Source: Paraspadella gotoi
Taxonomy: Eukaryota > Chaetognatha
NCBI GenBank assembly: GCA_051294375.1
Contig: CM119267.1
Span: 13,277,081 to 13,341,080 of the forward strand
DNA length: 64,000 bases
Direction: 5' to 3'
Part shown: piece by piece, positions 10,039 through 22,859 of the stretch
Numbering within the stretch: position 1 is the stretch's first letter
How the letters are laid out: every line of letters starts with the position of its first letter
Program-made: the position numbers and the translations under genes
The notes under the pieces: model-generated
Databases searched by the model: none
What the model saw: the letters and a program-made list of their open reading frames with translations, nothing else
Told to the model about the DNA's origin: nothing

Positions 10039-10765
10039 AACAAGTCTGAGCAAACAATGTCGGATCTGCCCACGATCATTTGCGGTAATTAATTAATTAA
10101 TACAAACTATATAAACTAAAATAATAATTTAATTAATAAATTAATTAATTTGATCCGAAACGTTTTTTAGGTCTTTTCGTCACTGACCAGTGACAACGAC
10201 AAAAGCAACGACGATGATGGCGACGACGACAATAATGCTGATAACGATTGACCGATTAATTAATTATTTATAAATTAATTGACTAATTGACTGATTAATT
10301 ATTTGATTAATTAATATATCTTGCATTTACATTTAATATAAAAAGGAAAAAAAAGAATCAATTAGTGAAACAGGTTTTTTGTTTTTCCCATTTAAACTCA
10401 TTTCCACTCAGACGATACCATCGAAACTTGATTTCCACCTTAATCACACACTTTTTTACCCATATACAAAATTTTAAGTCAATCGCCCCGTCCACTCATG
10501 AGTAATTGACATTCAAATAGTGAAACAATTTTTTGATTTTTCTATTTAAACTCATTTCCACTTGAACGATTCCATCAAAACTTCATATCCAGCTCAATCA
10601 AACACCTCCCTGCCCACACACAAAAATTATTCCAATCCATCCATCCAATCACGAGCAATTGGAGTTTTTTGCTACGGTGGGATGGACGGACGGACAACAT
10701 CGTTTTTTTTTGCATAATTTATCATATTGATTTCGGTGTTTCGACATTACATTTAGGGGCCAAGA
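10039..10765 (+). repeat. Family A interspersed repeat, near full length
   Basis: It starts AACAAGTCTGAGCAAACAAT and GTCGGATCTGCCCACGATCA, then an ATTAATTA-rich tract, GGTCTTTTCGTCACTGACC, repeated TTAAACTCATTTCCACT modules and GGGATGGACGGACGG. The palindromic far end is missing or decayed. The ACGACGATGATGG block is shared with 40826-40900. No coding frame. Confidence 0.8.
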
Positions 10766-10933
10766 CAGAGCGGGACTGAAAGCGACCGACTAAAAAAAAT
10801 TGCCACGGACATCCAAAGAATTAACTGGATAGCCCCAGATTCTTAATAATAAAGGATTGTTAAAACATATGATGAAAAATCGGAATAAAATAAAATTATT
10901 AAATACTGTGGCTAAATTATATTGAAATATTTT

Positions 10934-11145
10934 CCACTTCATTGATAGGGAAGCCAGGTATCTGGGAGTAAATAAACGGACTGTAGAGTCTTGATTGAAA
11001 GCTTGCAGAGACCTGCTATGTAATTATCTTGTAAGAGTGATGGAGGCCTTAAACCACCAAAGCCTGTCCAAAGTCAGGGGCAAGATAGCTTATTTATTAA
11101 ATGAATGGATAATTTTTTTATATTGGTTGTACCAATTTCATAACA
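10934..11145 (+). repeat. Family B interspersed repeat, copy 1
   Basis: CCACTTCATTGATAGGGAAG...AGAGTCTTGATTGAAAG...TCTTGTAAGAGTGATGGAG...TTGTACCAATTTCAT. Copies occur at 14565 (same strand), 2133 and 61886 (reverse). The reading frame at 10995 lies entirely inside it. Confidence 0.8.
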
Positions 11146-11397
11146 ACTTCAGATTTTACACCCTGGTAAAAAAATCACTGACGTTTTTTTATTTTTAAAC
11201 TCTTAATAATTTTAGTGATAGGCTCATCAATGGCATGATCAAATTTTAAAAAAGCAATTTTTTTACTGTTATAAGATGTATTTTATAAAAAAAATATCTT
11301 ACAGATATTGACATTGGAGTATGTGTCTGAGCAATCTGAATATCAAAAACTTTTTCACAACCACAATAACAGCCCTTTTTATTTTGACGATAATCAT

Positions 11398-11455
11398 TAT
11401 GATGCGATGATAATCATTCATTGATGCGATGATAATCATTCATTGATGCGATGAG
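11398..11455 (+). repeat. 22-bp tandem repeat
   Basis: About 2.6 copies of a GATGCGATGATAATCATT-CATT unit. GA-rich sequence follows to about 11640. Confidence 0.8.
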
Positions 11456-12050
11456 TAATTCATCGTGTATGAGTGAAAGAGAAAAAAAAAATAGAAAGAA
11501 GCTGACAGCGGCTGCATAGCTGAACTTGTTTTTAAACGAATCAGAAGAAGCAGCAACGGGAAAAAAGAGAGAAAGAGCGACATATAATTAAAAGAGAGAG
11601 AGAAAGAGAAAACAAGAGAGAAATAGAGAGAAGCTGGGCATCCTTTTACATACTTTTACAAGTTGCGATGGTAAAGAAGCGTGACGACGGTCACAAAGAA
11701 GCAGAGCCGATCCTTAATATTGCCCCAAGTCGGACTTTAGCCCGTCTGGCGAGATAAAAATTTAAGATTTATCTTATAGTTAAACGTATAGAAGCTATTT
11801 TATATTATATAATGTTAAAAATACTTTTTAATATGAATGATGATGATAATTTTTAAAAGAATTTTTAAATTTTAGCTCATTTATCATTAAAATTTTAAAA
11901 ATTTGTAGTACTAACCTTTATCTAGTTTAATCTAATTTATTAGCAGTTAATTGTTATTACTTTTGCCTACACTATTTTTACTATTTGTACATTGTATAAT
12001 GTATTATCTCTCTCCCTCTCTTTTTCACCATTTCACTTTACCTTCACAAA

Positions 12051-12291
12051 AATTCAATATCTCTGTCTCAAACTTAGCCTGTCCTCACACATTTGACCAC
12101 TGTCCTTTCTCAACTATGTGTTGGAAAACTTTGCCCTCTCTTTCTCTCCCTTCTTTATGCACCAAATAATTGAGTATTTCACAACTGTCCTTAACTGCGC
12201 TGAAGAAGGTTCGTAAATCGAACCGAAACATGTCAGTTTATCATTAAATAAATTCGTTGCTGAATCACAATTTAAACTTTTCTCTTATATC
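12051..12291 (+). repeat. Family E repeat, right half
   Basis: CTCTGTCTCAAAC, AACTTTGCCCTCTCTTTCTC, then GCGCTGAAGAAGGTTCG-TAAAT-CGAACC-GAAACATGTC. The hairpin here is a perfect 6-bp stem. It ends AAATTCGTTGCTGAAT. Confidence 0.75.
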
Positions 12292-12299
12292 TTTTATTC

Positions 12300-14560
12300 T
12301 TTATAGTTTTAGGAATTCCTGAAGGCGGCGCAAGCAGTCCTTTAGATTAAAGCTTTTTTTCTGTCTTAACAAATGAGCAATTAACTATAAGCAAATTATA
12401 TGCTTATTAACGTAAGTGGGACAGACCGAGTTACCAACCAACCGACAGACCGCCCGAAAAGTGACTTGTTGCTCCGCGAGTAATTGCGGCGCAACTAAAA
12501 AGTATAAACGGTTAAGCAGATGCAGAAAAAACAATCAGTATAAGACAAGAATTTCAAGGTATTGCACCATATTAACTTTTTATGGGATCTCATTACCAGA
12601 TGATTACTGAGGACTAATTATAAAACCTGCAAAACTATCGTGTCACGTACATGAACTAAATATAATTCTTATTCTTAGTAAAAAAAATTTAAATATTCCT
12701 CTCGCTTAACTTCGAATAAATCTAAAAACAAGGAATTATTACGGATTTTATTAAAAATGCTTCCATTTTATGGTTTTATAACTTGCTTCTCCTTGCATCT
12801 CCGTCTTTTCTTTTGATTCACCAATCAGAAAGGAGGGTTCCCTCAAGAAGCATACAAGAGAGAGAACGAGAACTTTCAAGAACTCAACAACAAATTCTCG
12901 TGGAGTAATCTCTGATATTATTAATAATCATTAACCCCACGAATTCTTATGTCAATAAAACTGCTCAAATTTATCCGTAAAAAACCACACCTACATTACT
13001 TCGTTGATTAAGTAGAGACTATAGAGCTATTATAATCAGGTTCTGATAAAATATTGTTGTAAACTGCCTACTCAGGTATATCACCTTATATAAAAAATAA
13101 AAATTGTTTTTTGAAGATGCGTTTTTAACTCTCAAGAATCAACTTTATTAAAATAATCAATTTTACCACACTAATAATAATTATTATCATGATTACAAAT
13201 ATTTTGTGATCAAATATCGTGACTTTTGGCCTCTACATATTAGTTTAAATTTTGGCAATTTTTTCAAAAGAATTTTCGGCCTAAATTTAAACACCTCCAA
13301 TTTGAAGCAAGAAATACAAACGAAAGTTTTTTTATAAATAATAATTACTAATTAGTGAGCTGCAAGACGTATTTAAAGAGACCATAAAGTCAAAATTGCC
13401 AAAAATCTTGATTCGAGTTTAATAACAATCTTATAGTTTTTATGAACGAAAAGCAAAACTATTTTATTAATGATATGATATTAATTACTAATCTTGAATT
13501 TAAATTCTATCATTATATTAGGACAGATTTTTTTAGCGAGCTCGCGATGAAAAAAGGCGTTGCTGTTGAATGATTTCTCCCCTTTTCTCCTTCCTTAAAA
13601 AAAGTTACTTGCTCAAATAACAGTTACATGTACAAACCATCTTCAACACTGAATATTATAAATAGTATAACGTTGCTATAAGAGATTTGTCATTTCTTTC
13701 AAGTGAAAAACTAAAGCCATCAAATGGCAAATAAAAGTTTACAATGTGCGATAAATATTTTTTTTTCTGTCATGGGTGCATGTAAATTTACCGTTTCCAT
13801 CAACGAAAAAAAGCTAGCTTTTCCTATAGCAAGTCATATAAATTACAAATTAATCTATAAATTTTATGCTTGCAGCAGGTTTTAAAAATGAATATCCCAA
13901 TACAGCTATAAACCTTTTTTCATTAATAATTCATAAAAAATATTTAAAATGCAGTAGATCATAAAACAAACGCATTGATTTCTGATTAACTTAGGCAAAT
14001 AATATACCTTGAAAATGCATGTATTTTATGAACCTAAAAAAAAATATCAAAGGTGTACAGTACAGCGGCGCGACCATAAATCTAGAAAAAAATTTAGAAA
14101 TCATATGTCAAAAACTTAATGTTTCAAGAATCTGATGAAATATTCGGATTCTACTCGGTCTTAGTATTCTGTCGATATATTATATAAAAGCCTTAAAAAA
14201 GATTATTATAACGCTTATTTAGCTGTTATAACTATTATAGCTATTTAAACAATTTTGACCAAAAAATTATACTATATTAAAATAAAACGTCATGAAATAA
14301 TTTTTAATTTTCATAATTTTTATTGTAAAACCATCCTCACAAAATTTTTTTAAAGTTTTATGGACTTAACATTACACTAAATTAGAGCTAAGGCACAAGG
14401 CTAAGATTTAAAGAAAATTAACTAAAATATTAGTACAGAAGTACAGCAACCATAGTATAAGATGTGATGCTCAGTTAAAAATGACTACTAGTTTTAAAAA
14501 AACTAAAACGCCATAGTTGCATATAAAACACTATTTTCAAGCAATTGAAACATTTTTTGA
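12300..14560. other. Gene-free AT-rich stretch
   Basis: I see no splice-framed coding frame, RNA gene or recognisable repeat copy here. It contains only short AT-rich motifs and scattered stop codons. Confidence 0.5.
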
Positions 14561-14564
14561 AATA

Positions 14565-14770
14565 TTATACCACTCCATTGATAGGGAAGCCAGAAAATCG
14601 GAGAGTGAATAAACGAGACTGTGAGAGTCTTGATTGAAAGTTTGCAGAGACCTGCTAGGTCATTATCTTGTAAGAGTGATGGAGACCAAGAACCACCAAA
14701 GTCAGGGGCAACATGGCTTATTTATTAAATGAATGGATAATTTTTATAATGGTTGTACCAATTTCATAAA
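14565..14770 (+). repeat. Family B interspersed repeat, copy 2
   Basis: CCACTCCATTGATAGGGAAG, GAGTCTTGATTGAAAGTTTG and ATGGTTGTACCAATTTCAT match 10934-11145. It lies just downstream of ATXN2. Confidence 0.8.
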
Positions 14771-15018
14771 AATACAATTTGCGAAAATACATAAAAACTA
14801 AATTTATTTTTCTACATTATAAATCGTTAATGGCAGCTGTTAAAATTCACTCGATTTATGATCCCATCACTGAGGTGTACACCTTTCTTAAGTTTATACC
14901 TTTGAAGAAAGTTTTTCTGAAAACTTAATTAAAACTTTCAAAAATCATAAAATGAACCAGAACAAATTGAAAATATAAGAATCTTCCAAGTTAAACTAAT
15001 GCATTAATAAATATGTCT

Positions 15019-15227
15019 TCACTGACTGGAAGTTGTCGACTGCGGATTACTTAGGGCGGATGCTTGAGTGAATGAACCGGACATAGGCGGGGCAGTTACC
15101 GGGGGGACTGATGCTACTGCATAATGTGGGTATATTGATGATGGGTAACCAGGGGCTCCATGTTGTTGTGTTGCCACAGAAGCCCCTTGATGTGACGGTG
15201 GTGGTTGCTGAATCGGATATCCAACTC
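15019..15227 (-). CDS. ATXN2: ATXN2 exon 3 (C-terminus)
   Basis: It starts after TATTCTCAG, restores phase (GVGYPIQQPPPSHQGAS...) and stops at TGA 15019-15021. Confidence 0.9.
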
Positions 15228-18200
15228 CTGAGAATAAGGAATTTTAAAATACGATCAAATAGCTAAAGAACCAATGTCTACGCCAATACATGTAAATCGC
15301 TTTCAAGGGCTTAAATTGAACTGTTACTGCGGCACTAATAACATTTTAATAACATTTTAATTACGAAATAATTAGTTATAAAACGTAAACAAACCTGGAC
15401 CATGTGGCTGATGTCCCTGTTTTCCAGAATGTATTTGTATTTGATGGGGCGATCCAGCATTAGCAGCAGCTGTTGCTAGCCGATGGTGATGATATGCCAT
15501 CATAGGGACTGCTGGGTGATACATTAATTGCCCAGATTGTGATAAAACTGGTACACCTGGTGCTCCTGGTGGAACAACCTGCTGTTGTTGCGAGGTCTGA
15601 TTACCAGATTGAGAGGAGACATTTTGAGCTTGGACAGCCTGTGCTTGCTGTGTCATATGAGCATGGGCCAACATTTGCTGTTGCATTTGTTGCTGGTAAA
15701 ATATCTGGGGTGAGAAATTTAAAGCTGATTGATTACCAACTTGGTTTGGTACGGGGGTTGGAGGTAAAATTGAAGGGTTGGAACCTGCTGAATGGGCGCT
15801 AGGTTCTTGAGAAGGACTACCATTATGTGGATTATTAGCATGCTGGTGAGCAGCAGCTTGAGCTTGTTGACCACCTTGAGGTTGAGTCTGGGGCTGAGCG
15901 TTTTGAGCTGTTCCGGGACCTCCATTACCAGTTGCAGGATGCTGCAACAGATAGCCTGAACCAACTGCTTGTTGAGCAACCATAGCTGGACTAATCATTC
16001 TTTGTGGTGTACCACCCATAACCTGATAAACCTGTGGATAGGCCGCTGCGGGAAAATTTCCAGGAGGGTTTGAAGGAGCAATTGCATGCCCCGGAGCAAA
16101 AGCCATATGAGGGGTTTGATGAAAACCTTGAGGAATAACAGCAACTGCACCAGATGCGGGATCAACTGCTTGCCCATTACCCTCCGAAGATGAAGTCCTA
16201 GGACTAGGATAAATTCCAGCAATCGAATGCTGAGGAAGCTTGGCAAATCTAGGATTACCGCCCTGAACTGCCGGATTACCATTGGCGGGAGCTGTTTGGG
16301 AAGGGGAATAAGTCATGATTCCTTGATATGCAACAGTTCCAGGCATTCCTGCTTGATAATTAGGATTTCCGCTTGGACCGATTGTTGGCATATATTGAGG
16401 ACCAGAAAATAAAGGTAAAGCTCCAGCGGGGCCAACCATTCCCTGTGGTGTGACTGGAGATTGAGGTAACGGATTAATAGGACTCATAGTTGATTGACCT
16501 TGCGTATTTCCAGGCTGTGAAGAGTGACCTGAAGGCGGTCGAGGAACAAAACTTTTAGCTAATGGGTTTAATGTAAATTCTTTCGCATGAGGATTAAGCT
16601 TTGACTTGGATGCCATTGAAACAGCATCGTCAGATTCTGTTTCGAGAGGAATCTCTCCTTCCGTCATTGAATTAGTTTCATCACGTCTGTCGTCCACAAT
16701 TTCGGCATTCCTCATTGGTTCAGGTTGCTCCATTAAAACTCTTTCTTTTTCATCGTTCTTTTTCGGAGCACCGCTCTCTGACGGATCTTGAAGCTTAAAT
16801 TTCTCGCTAAAGTCTCTGAGCTCAGCAATTTGTTCTTCTCTCGGTTTTTTAGAATTTGAAGATTTTCGATCACTTGCAAAAGATTTGTCCCGATTCATAG
16901 CGGGAGTCATCGCCAAAGCCTGGGTCTCACTGCCAAACTGAGTTTTTGGTTGCGCGGAAGCAGTTGTGGTTGGGTCTGATGTAGTGACATTTTTATCCAG
17001 CGCATTGTTGCCGCCTTGAGCCGAGGAAACGGCTGCCGAAAAGGACTTGGCGGATTTTCCAGAGAGTAAAACTTGGGAACCAGCTTGTTGAGGAGACGTC
17101 TGAACAAAATTAAGAATTACTATTACAAACTACGATCTTTAGGTCCGAATATTATACGCATGGACATTACAAAAATTTCGCGAATTATGACCGAATTAAA
17201 ATACAGCGTAAGAGCGTCTTACTAAGACGTCTTACTAAGACGCGATGTACAGTCTCGTGGAAAAACTTATTCCTTATCTTAATTCTTGCCCTGTCTAATC
17301 ACTAATCAGTAATCAGTAATCACTAACATATGCCTTACATTCGACCGAACATAGGCTTTCTGAAGAATCAAACAAAATTACCTTAGGATCCGAGGACGAA
17401 ACCTGAACAGTTGATGGTACCCCGGAAATAGGAGGAACAGGACTTCTGCCGCCGCCGCTACTTCCGGTTGGCGAGGCGACGGCAGCAGAATAAGATATCG
17501 GAGCGGGGCGGGACGTTGAGGGGTTGGAGGTGACGATAGATATCGGGGGAATGTGATGTTTAGGGTGGTGATCTTCGAGCGATGGCCCGACGCCGGTCGT
17601 AGCACCGTTGTAAGAGGACCCTCCAAGAACAGAACCTCCATGTGTTTCGGCGTTTGAGTCTTTTCCCTCTGAATAGGAAGAACTCGACTTTCGGTGATGA
17701 GGTCCGCCAGATCCGCGATCGAGGCTACGCTCGAAGTTCCGCCGCATCCTGCCTCCACCGTCGTCGGCCTTCGGATCTACAGGGGGACCACCTACGGCGG
17801 CGCGCGGGCTTCCGTGGCGTCCGCCGCCACCGACGGCGCCGACTGGATTCCGATGATGATATCCGTGATGCGGCGGCGGCGCAGCGTGAATGTCCCTATG
17901 CTGCGGGGAGTTTCCGGAATGTCGGTCGGACGAGGCGCGCCCTCCACGGCTTCCCTGAGCGACAGCGGGACTGCCTTTGCGAAAAGCGGGGGGCAGGTAT
18001 TTTCCTTCGCGACCGGAGGGCGTCGACGGGTTTTCCGGTGCTCGCTGAACTGCACTGAATTTGTCCTCCTCATCCATGTCGTCGTCGTCGTTCTCGACGG
18101 CAATTCTCTCCTTGTAAGAGGAGCTGCTCTCAATCTCTTCGGCCAACTTTCGCGCTTCCTCTTCTCGCTTCCTGAACTCGTCTGTGTTTTTGGCCAAGAG

Positions 18201-18884
18201 CGGCATCGTGTACTGCTCCAAAGACGCGTCATACGACGACTCGACGCCGAAACGCTCAGCGTTGGCGCGAAACATCTCGTTTGGATCCCACCCACTGGAC
18301 TCGCCACTCTCGTCCAAGCAGATATCGTCGACGTCCTCGGCGTCCCAGGGTTGAAGCGGCGCTAGTTGCGAGTAGAGGCCGCCGCCGCCGCCTCGCTCGT
18401 CCAAAGATCGGTCCCCGTTCATCTTTACTCCGGAGATGGCTCCGTCCGTGAATCCGTCCTTATGCTGGGCGAAATCGAAATCTACTCCCGTCGCCGTCAC
18501 AGTCACCACGTCGGACGGATGTAAAACTAGTTTGTCGACCACCTTGTCCTTGGGTGGAGGGGAGTCCTCCCGCTCCTTCACTTGATGCGCGCACTCCAAC
18601 ACCAGTTCGAACTTTGAAGAGTAACACTTGAGAACGCCCTCGTATATCATTCCCGACCTAAGTTGGGCGCGAATCGTGCAGCCGACCAACGAAGTGGCAG
18701 CGTACATCAGCCTGGCGTTCAAATATACTCCGTCCGCGTGCGCGTAATCCTTCGTTCCCAATCTTTCGTGAATGTTCACCATCTGGTTGTGGTGGCCGCG
18801 ATCGCGATCACCTCTCATGGGTCCTCCGTGTCCTCGCAGAGAGTTTCCCCCTCCTCGTTTGCTTTTTCGGGCATTCATGGTCAT
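15019..18884 (-). CDS. ATXN2: Ataxin-2 (RNA-binding regulator of translation and mRNA stability)
   Basis: Three exons (18884-17382, 17099-15395, 15227-15019) join in phase 0 then phase 1 to 1138 aa ending ...STTSSQ. Residues about 55-135 are the LSm domain (VYLNARLMYAATSLVGCTIR...). Residues about 200-270 are LsmAD (GWDPNEMFRANAERFGVES, then FRKREEEARKLAEEIE). Residues about 667-682 are a PAM2 motif (LNPHAKEFTLNPLAK), which in this family binds the MLLE domain of poly(A)-binding protein. The rest is Gly/Ser/Pro-rich, then Gln-rich, without a long pure polyQ tract (longest near 15690, QQQMQQQM). Donors are GTAATT and GTTTGT; acceptors are TTCAG and TCTCAG. The start is the first of two close ATGs (MTMNARKSK). 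A likely 5'-UTR acceptor (GATTTTCAG) lies near 19097. Cytoplasmic, stress-granule-associated protein in other animals. Confidence 0.96.
15271..15340 (-). repeat. Family G repeat fragment in ATXN2 intron 2
   Basis: Read on minus it is GTGCCGCAGTAACAGTTCA, then TTTAAGCCCTTGAAAGCGAT and ACATGTATTGGCG. The same block is at 50672-50735 and, decayed, at 27410-27465. All three lie inside introns. Confidence 0.75.
15395..17099 (-). CDS. ATXN2: ATXN2 exon 2 (PAM2 and Gln-rich region)
   Basis: It starts after TTGTTCAG (TSPQQAGSQV...) and ends in phase 1 at GTTTGT. Confidence 0.95.
17382..18884 (-). CDS. ATXN2: ATXN2 exon 1 (LSm and LsmAD)
   Basis: 501 codons, ending phase 0 at AAG|GTAATT. The long opposite-strand frames (17642-18365) are GC-rich shadows. 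Confidence 0.95.
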
Positions 18885-21734
18885 TTTAATTATGATCTTC
18901 AGCTGATGAAAAAAATTGTGCTTTCAGAAGCGCATTTGGTAATTGTAACAACGTAGTGATGGTCGGTCGCCGTCAAGCTTGCTGTAACATGTAATTGTAA
19001 TTCAACCACATTGGCATTTTTCGCTTGCATCGATGCTTCGCGTAGTCAACATCGACACTGGTGATTGGTTCGTAAGCTGCGTGGCATAAACGAAATCTGA
19101 AAATCAGGAAGATAAATAGGGAATCTTAAAAAATCTTAAAAAATAATGTAATGACAAAATACCATAAATATTAGAAAGCACAAATCAATTAACACTACAA
19201 ACAGGCGCGAGTTTAAAAAAAAAAATTAAAAAAAACAACAATGAGCAACTTCAATGCTTTTATTCTAATGACGTGAGGCAGAAATACGGAAGTAAAGATA
19301 TCAAACAGGAACAATCACATTATATAAATCGTACTGAATGACGAATAGAGCAAAATCGTTAAGCTGATTTGAAATGAGATTCATAACGCGAAGCTTCTCT
19401 TACACACTTAGAGAAAAACGATCAATACTCGACAAACGGGTCAAAAACCGGGATTACCCGCGACACGAAGCAGGAAAACGCGAGGAAGCCGAAATAACAT
19501 TGAAAGGATAAAAGGGCCGGACCGGAAATCTTGAAGCCCAAAGCCTCGTTCTCGGATTTTTTATCGAAGCGACTCAATCGAAGCATCATTCGTTAGGATC
19601 GAAGCGCTAGAGTTTTTTATTTAAATATAATAAATTATAAATTAACATTTTTTAAAAGAATAAGTGAAAGGACTAATAGAGTGTTATTATTTTAATGGTA
19701 ATAATCTTTTAAATTAACCTATATGCTGATTTTCATAATATAAAAATATAACGATGCGTTTTTGTTTTTTTGATAGATGGACTTTGAATAAAGATAACAA
19801 AAGGTATTAAGGCATTAAGCTTATAAAGTTCTTTGGAATTAAAAACGGGCAATTTCAATTAGTAAAACACTAATATCTGACAAATGGTAAAGCCCAGGAG
19901 ATTTTTAAACACTCATTTTAAACGCATTTACTGATGCAATACAAGAAAATATTTTCGTTCCGTTCTAAAACGGTTTTCATGATTGACCATAATTAGATTA
20001 TTCTAATATTTGTTACATTTAAAAATTATCCTCTAAATCTTTTTCAGTTATCTCAGTTAATTTAATTTTAGAAGCCAATTCGAAATAAAAAATAAATAAA
20101 TAAAAATCGAGGTCTTTACTATTAGAAATTAGAAATTAGAAATTTTAACGTGGGAACCCAGTATTCAGTGCTTTTTTTAGGTTCTTTTTGTTATAGCTAT
20201 CATTTCATTTCATTTACGAAAGAGTGATAGCAAATTAATTATTTAACTTAATTAGATAAAGAAATTATCGATGATTAATCACTGCAAAACCCTTATTTCC
20301 TTTTCTTTCGTACACAAAGTATGATTAAATTCTCTCACTGCTACCAGAGTAAAACCCCAGTCTGTTAACTGTTAAAAAAGTGTTAATTAACAATTATGTG
20401 CAAGGTTAATCGTTTTTCTCTTCCTAATAAATTTTTAATGAAGACGTTCTGAGTCTGAGATGAGGTTAAATCCTCAGAAAGATGTCATAACTCACTTAAG
20501 TTGTTTTCAAAGTTTTGACATGTTTTGGAGATATAAAGATTATGAATATAGGTTTAGACCGTCGTCAGCATTGGTGCAACTAGAGTTTCCTTAACCGTTA
20601 ATTTTTCTACAACGTCGGTTAACCGTTAAAATTTAGTGACTTAGCTTATTTGATAATATAAATGCAAAAAAAGAAGGAAAACAATTAAAACTTAGTATTC
20701 AAATTTTATTTCAATACATAGGATGCACTAATAAAGCAAAGGAAGACACTGAATTAATCATAATAAATATATCAATGATAGCAATTATGAGTTTCTATCT
20801 TTTTTTAAATTTTGTTTAAATAGCATCAACAGTTAGTTTTGAGTTAAGAGATAAAATTTCCTTTTGCACTTCTCTACTGAGACTGAGGTAAAGTAAGTAG
20901 TGCAGAATAAATTTTTTTTAAATGTGGTGCTTGATCACCTGTTGCGTAAAAAAACCTCATTTTTTAAAAACTTTCATAGAGCTTTGTGATGATTTGTTTT
21001 TACTCATCTCAGCCCACAAAAATTTAAGGATATGGTCTGTTTTAAAAACATTATTTTCAACTAGCAATCATAACAGTTTCCAAAATAAATTTTTAATAGT
21101 CATTCATGGCAGACCAATACAAAAAAATTTTGACATAATTTGGTATATACCCGGTGAGCCAAATCCAGTGAAACTGTTGGACACTAAAAAAAAATCAAAA
21201 AATTAAAAAAATAAATCATTGCCATGGTTTATTGCATCGACATAAACGTAAACTATTTTTGTATTAGATAGAAAAATGTTTGATGTTTTTTCTGTTAAAA
21301 ATTTATTCAAATTGATCTTTATTAACAACTTTAAATTAATTTTTTTTGCAAAGTTTTCAAATTGATGGCTCATCGCATCTCTTAATAATCAAGTGCAATG
21401 AATAATTTTTAATTCAGTATCCAAGATTACAATATAAATATTTTCAGCTTTATTGACATTTATTAAAGGGCAGTTGATTTATACGAGATTTATTCTCAGG
21501 CCTTTGGGCAAGCAATTTAAGCAGCTTCGCTTAACAACATCAAAGAATAAAAATTGGGGCTAAAATGATTGAGAAGATTCAGATCTGTGTGCGCTGATCA
21601 TAATATGGCAAGTTAAACCTGGGAAAGTATAAACAGTGGCTGTGGCTCACAGTATGATTTATTTTCCTTTTAAAACATGAGTAATTTTTTTTCTAAAGAA
21701 GTCTTGCAAAAGAAATTAAACTTATTTGTTGTAT
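18885..21734. other. Upstream region of ATXN2, otherwise gene-free
   Basis: 18.9-19.1 kb is probably the ATXN2 5'-UTR and promoter, with a GC-richer patch at 19430-19610. The rest is AT-rich. An unsupported 94-codon frame at 20922-21206 has no splice context or recognisable domain. Confidence 0.4.
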
Positions 21735-22846
21735 AACAAGTTTGAGCAAACAATGTCGGATCTGCCCACGATCATTATTGGTAATTAATTAATTAATTAA
21801 TTAATAATTAATAAATAAATAATTCAAGTGAATTAATTATTTAATTAATAATTAATTTATTCAGGTTAATTATTTAATTAATTAGAAAATTAATTATTTA
21901 TACGAAATGTTTGTTTTGATTGATTAATTAACTGATTAATTAATTATTGATTAATTAATTGACTAATTGATTAATTAACTGATTAATTATTTGATTAATT
22001 AATACATTTTGCATTTACATTTAAAATAAAAAGAAAAAGAAGCATAATCAATTAGTGCAACATATTCTTTGTTTTTCCATTTAAACTCATTTCCACTCAA
22101 ACGATTCCATCGAAACTTAATTTCCAGTTTAATCACACACTTTTCTACCCAAATACAAAATTCAAGTCAATTGTTCCATCCACTCATGAGTAATTGGTGT
22201 TCAAATAGTGTAATATATTTTTTGTTTTTTCCATTTAAACTCATTTCCACTCGGACGATTTCATCGAAACTTCATATCCAGATCAATCATACACTTCCTA
22301 CCCACACACAAAATTTCATTCCAATCCATCCATCCAATCACGAGTAATTGGTGTTTTTTTCTAAAGTGGGACGGACGGACGGACGGACATCGTTTTTTTT
22401 GCATAATTTGATGTTCTGACATGATATAAGTTAGTGCCCGACAATATCAATGAAGGAAGTAGGCGTGGTTTATTATGGATAATTTATAGTAGTTTTATTT
22501 TACACAAATAAACGCGGAGATAGTAATAATGAGGGATTGATGATTAAAACGATGGTTCAAATAACAAAGTAAATAAGTTCATGAACTTGGGAATTATGAT
22601 GTTAGTTTCTTAAGGGTAAGTTGAAGACCGCCTCGTTTCTTCTCTCATCTCTCTCCCGTCGATTCCGTGAGGGAAGCCACATCTCTGATTGGTCGAGAGA
22701 GAAGAAAAGGCAGAAAAGCCAAACGAGACAAGCGAGACAAGCTACACGATCAATCCGTTTCCTGTGATGATATTGAGGGGGCGGACCGACGGACCGACAA
22801 AGTGAATTATAGAGTCGGGATCTGCTGATAAGCAGATTCGACTAAA
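21735..22846 (+). repeat. Family A interspersed repeat, full length with an insertion
   Basis: It runs from AACAAGTTTGAGCAAACAAT to the near-palindrome AGTCGGGATCTGCTGATAAG/CAGATTCGACTAAA. Inner modules: ATTAATTA tract, two TTAAACTCATTTCCACT modules, GGGACGGACGGACGGAC, CATGATATAAGTTAGTGCCC. About 330 bp at 22441-22770 is foreign to the other copies. The first GTCGGATCTGC and last GCAGATTCGAC are inverted near-termini. Confidence 0.85.
22441..22770. mobile_element. Insertion inside the family A copy
   Basis: Other copies read CCCGACAAGATTGAGGGGGC continuously. Here CCCGACAATAT and GATATTGAGGGGGC are separated by about 330 bp with a possible ATAT duplication. The insert includes a GC-richer part with CTCTCCCGTCGATTCCGTGA. 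Identity unknown. Confidence 0.5.
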
Positions 22847-22859
22847 AACTTTGACTGGG

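Noticed and set aside
17642-18365. Two long plus-strand frames opposite ATXN2 exon 1
   Set aside because: The minus strand encodes recognisable LSm/LsmAD domains.
20922-21206. 94-codon plus frame
   Set aside because: AT-rich, no domain, no promoter or splice context; could be a transposase scrap but nothing identifies it.
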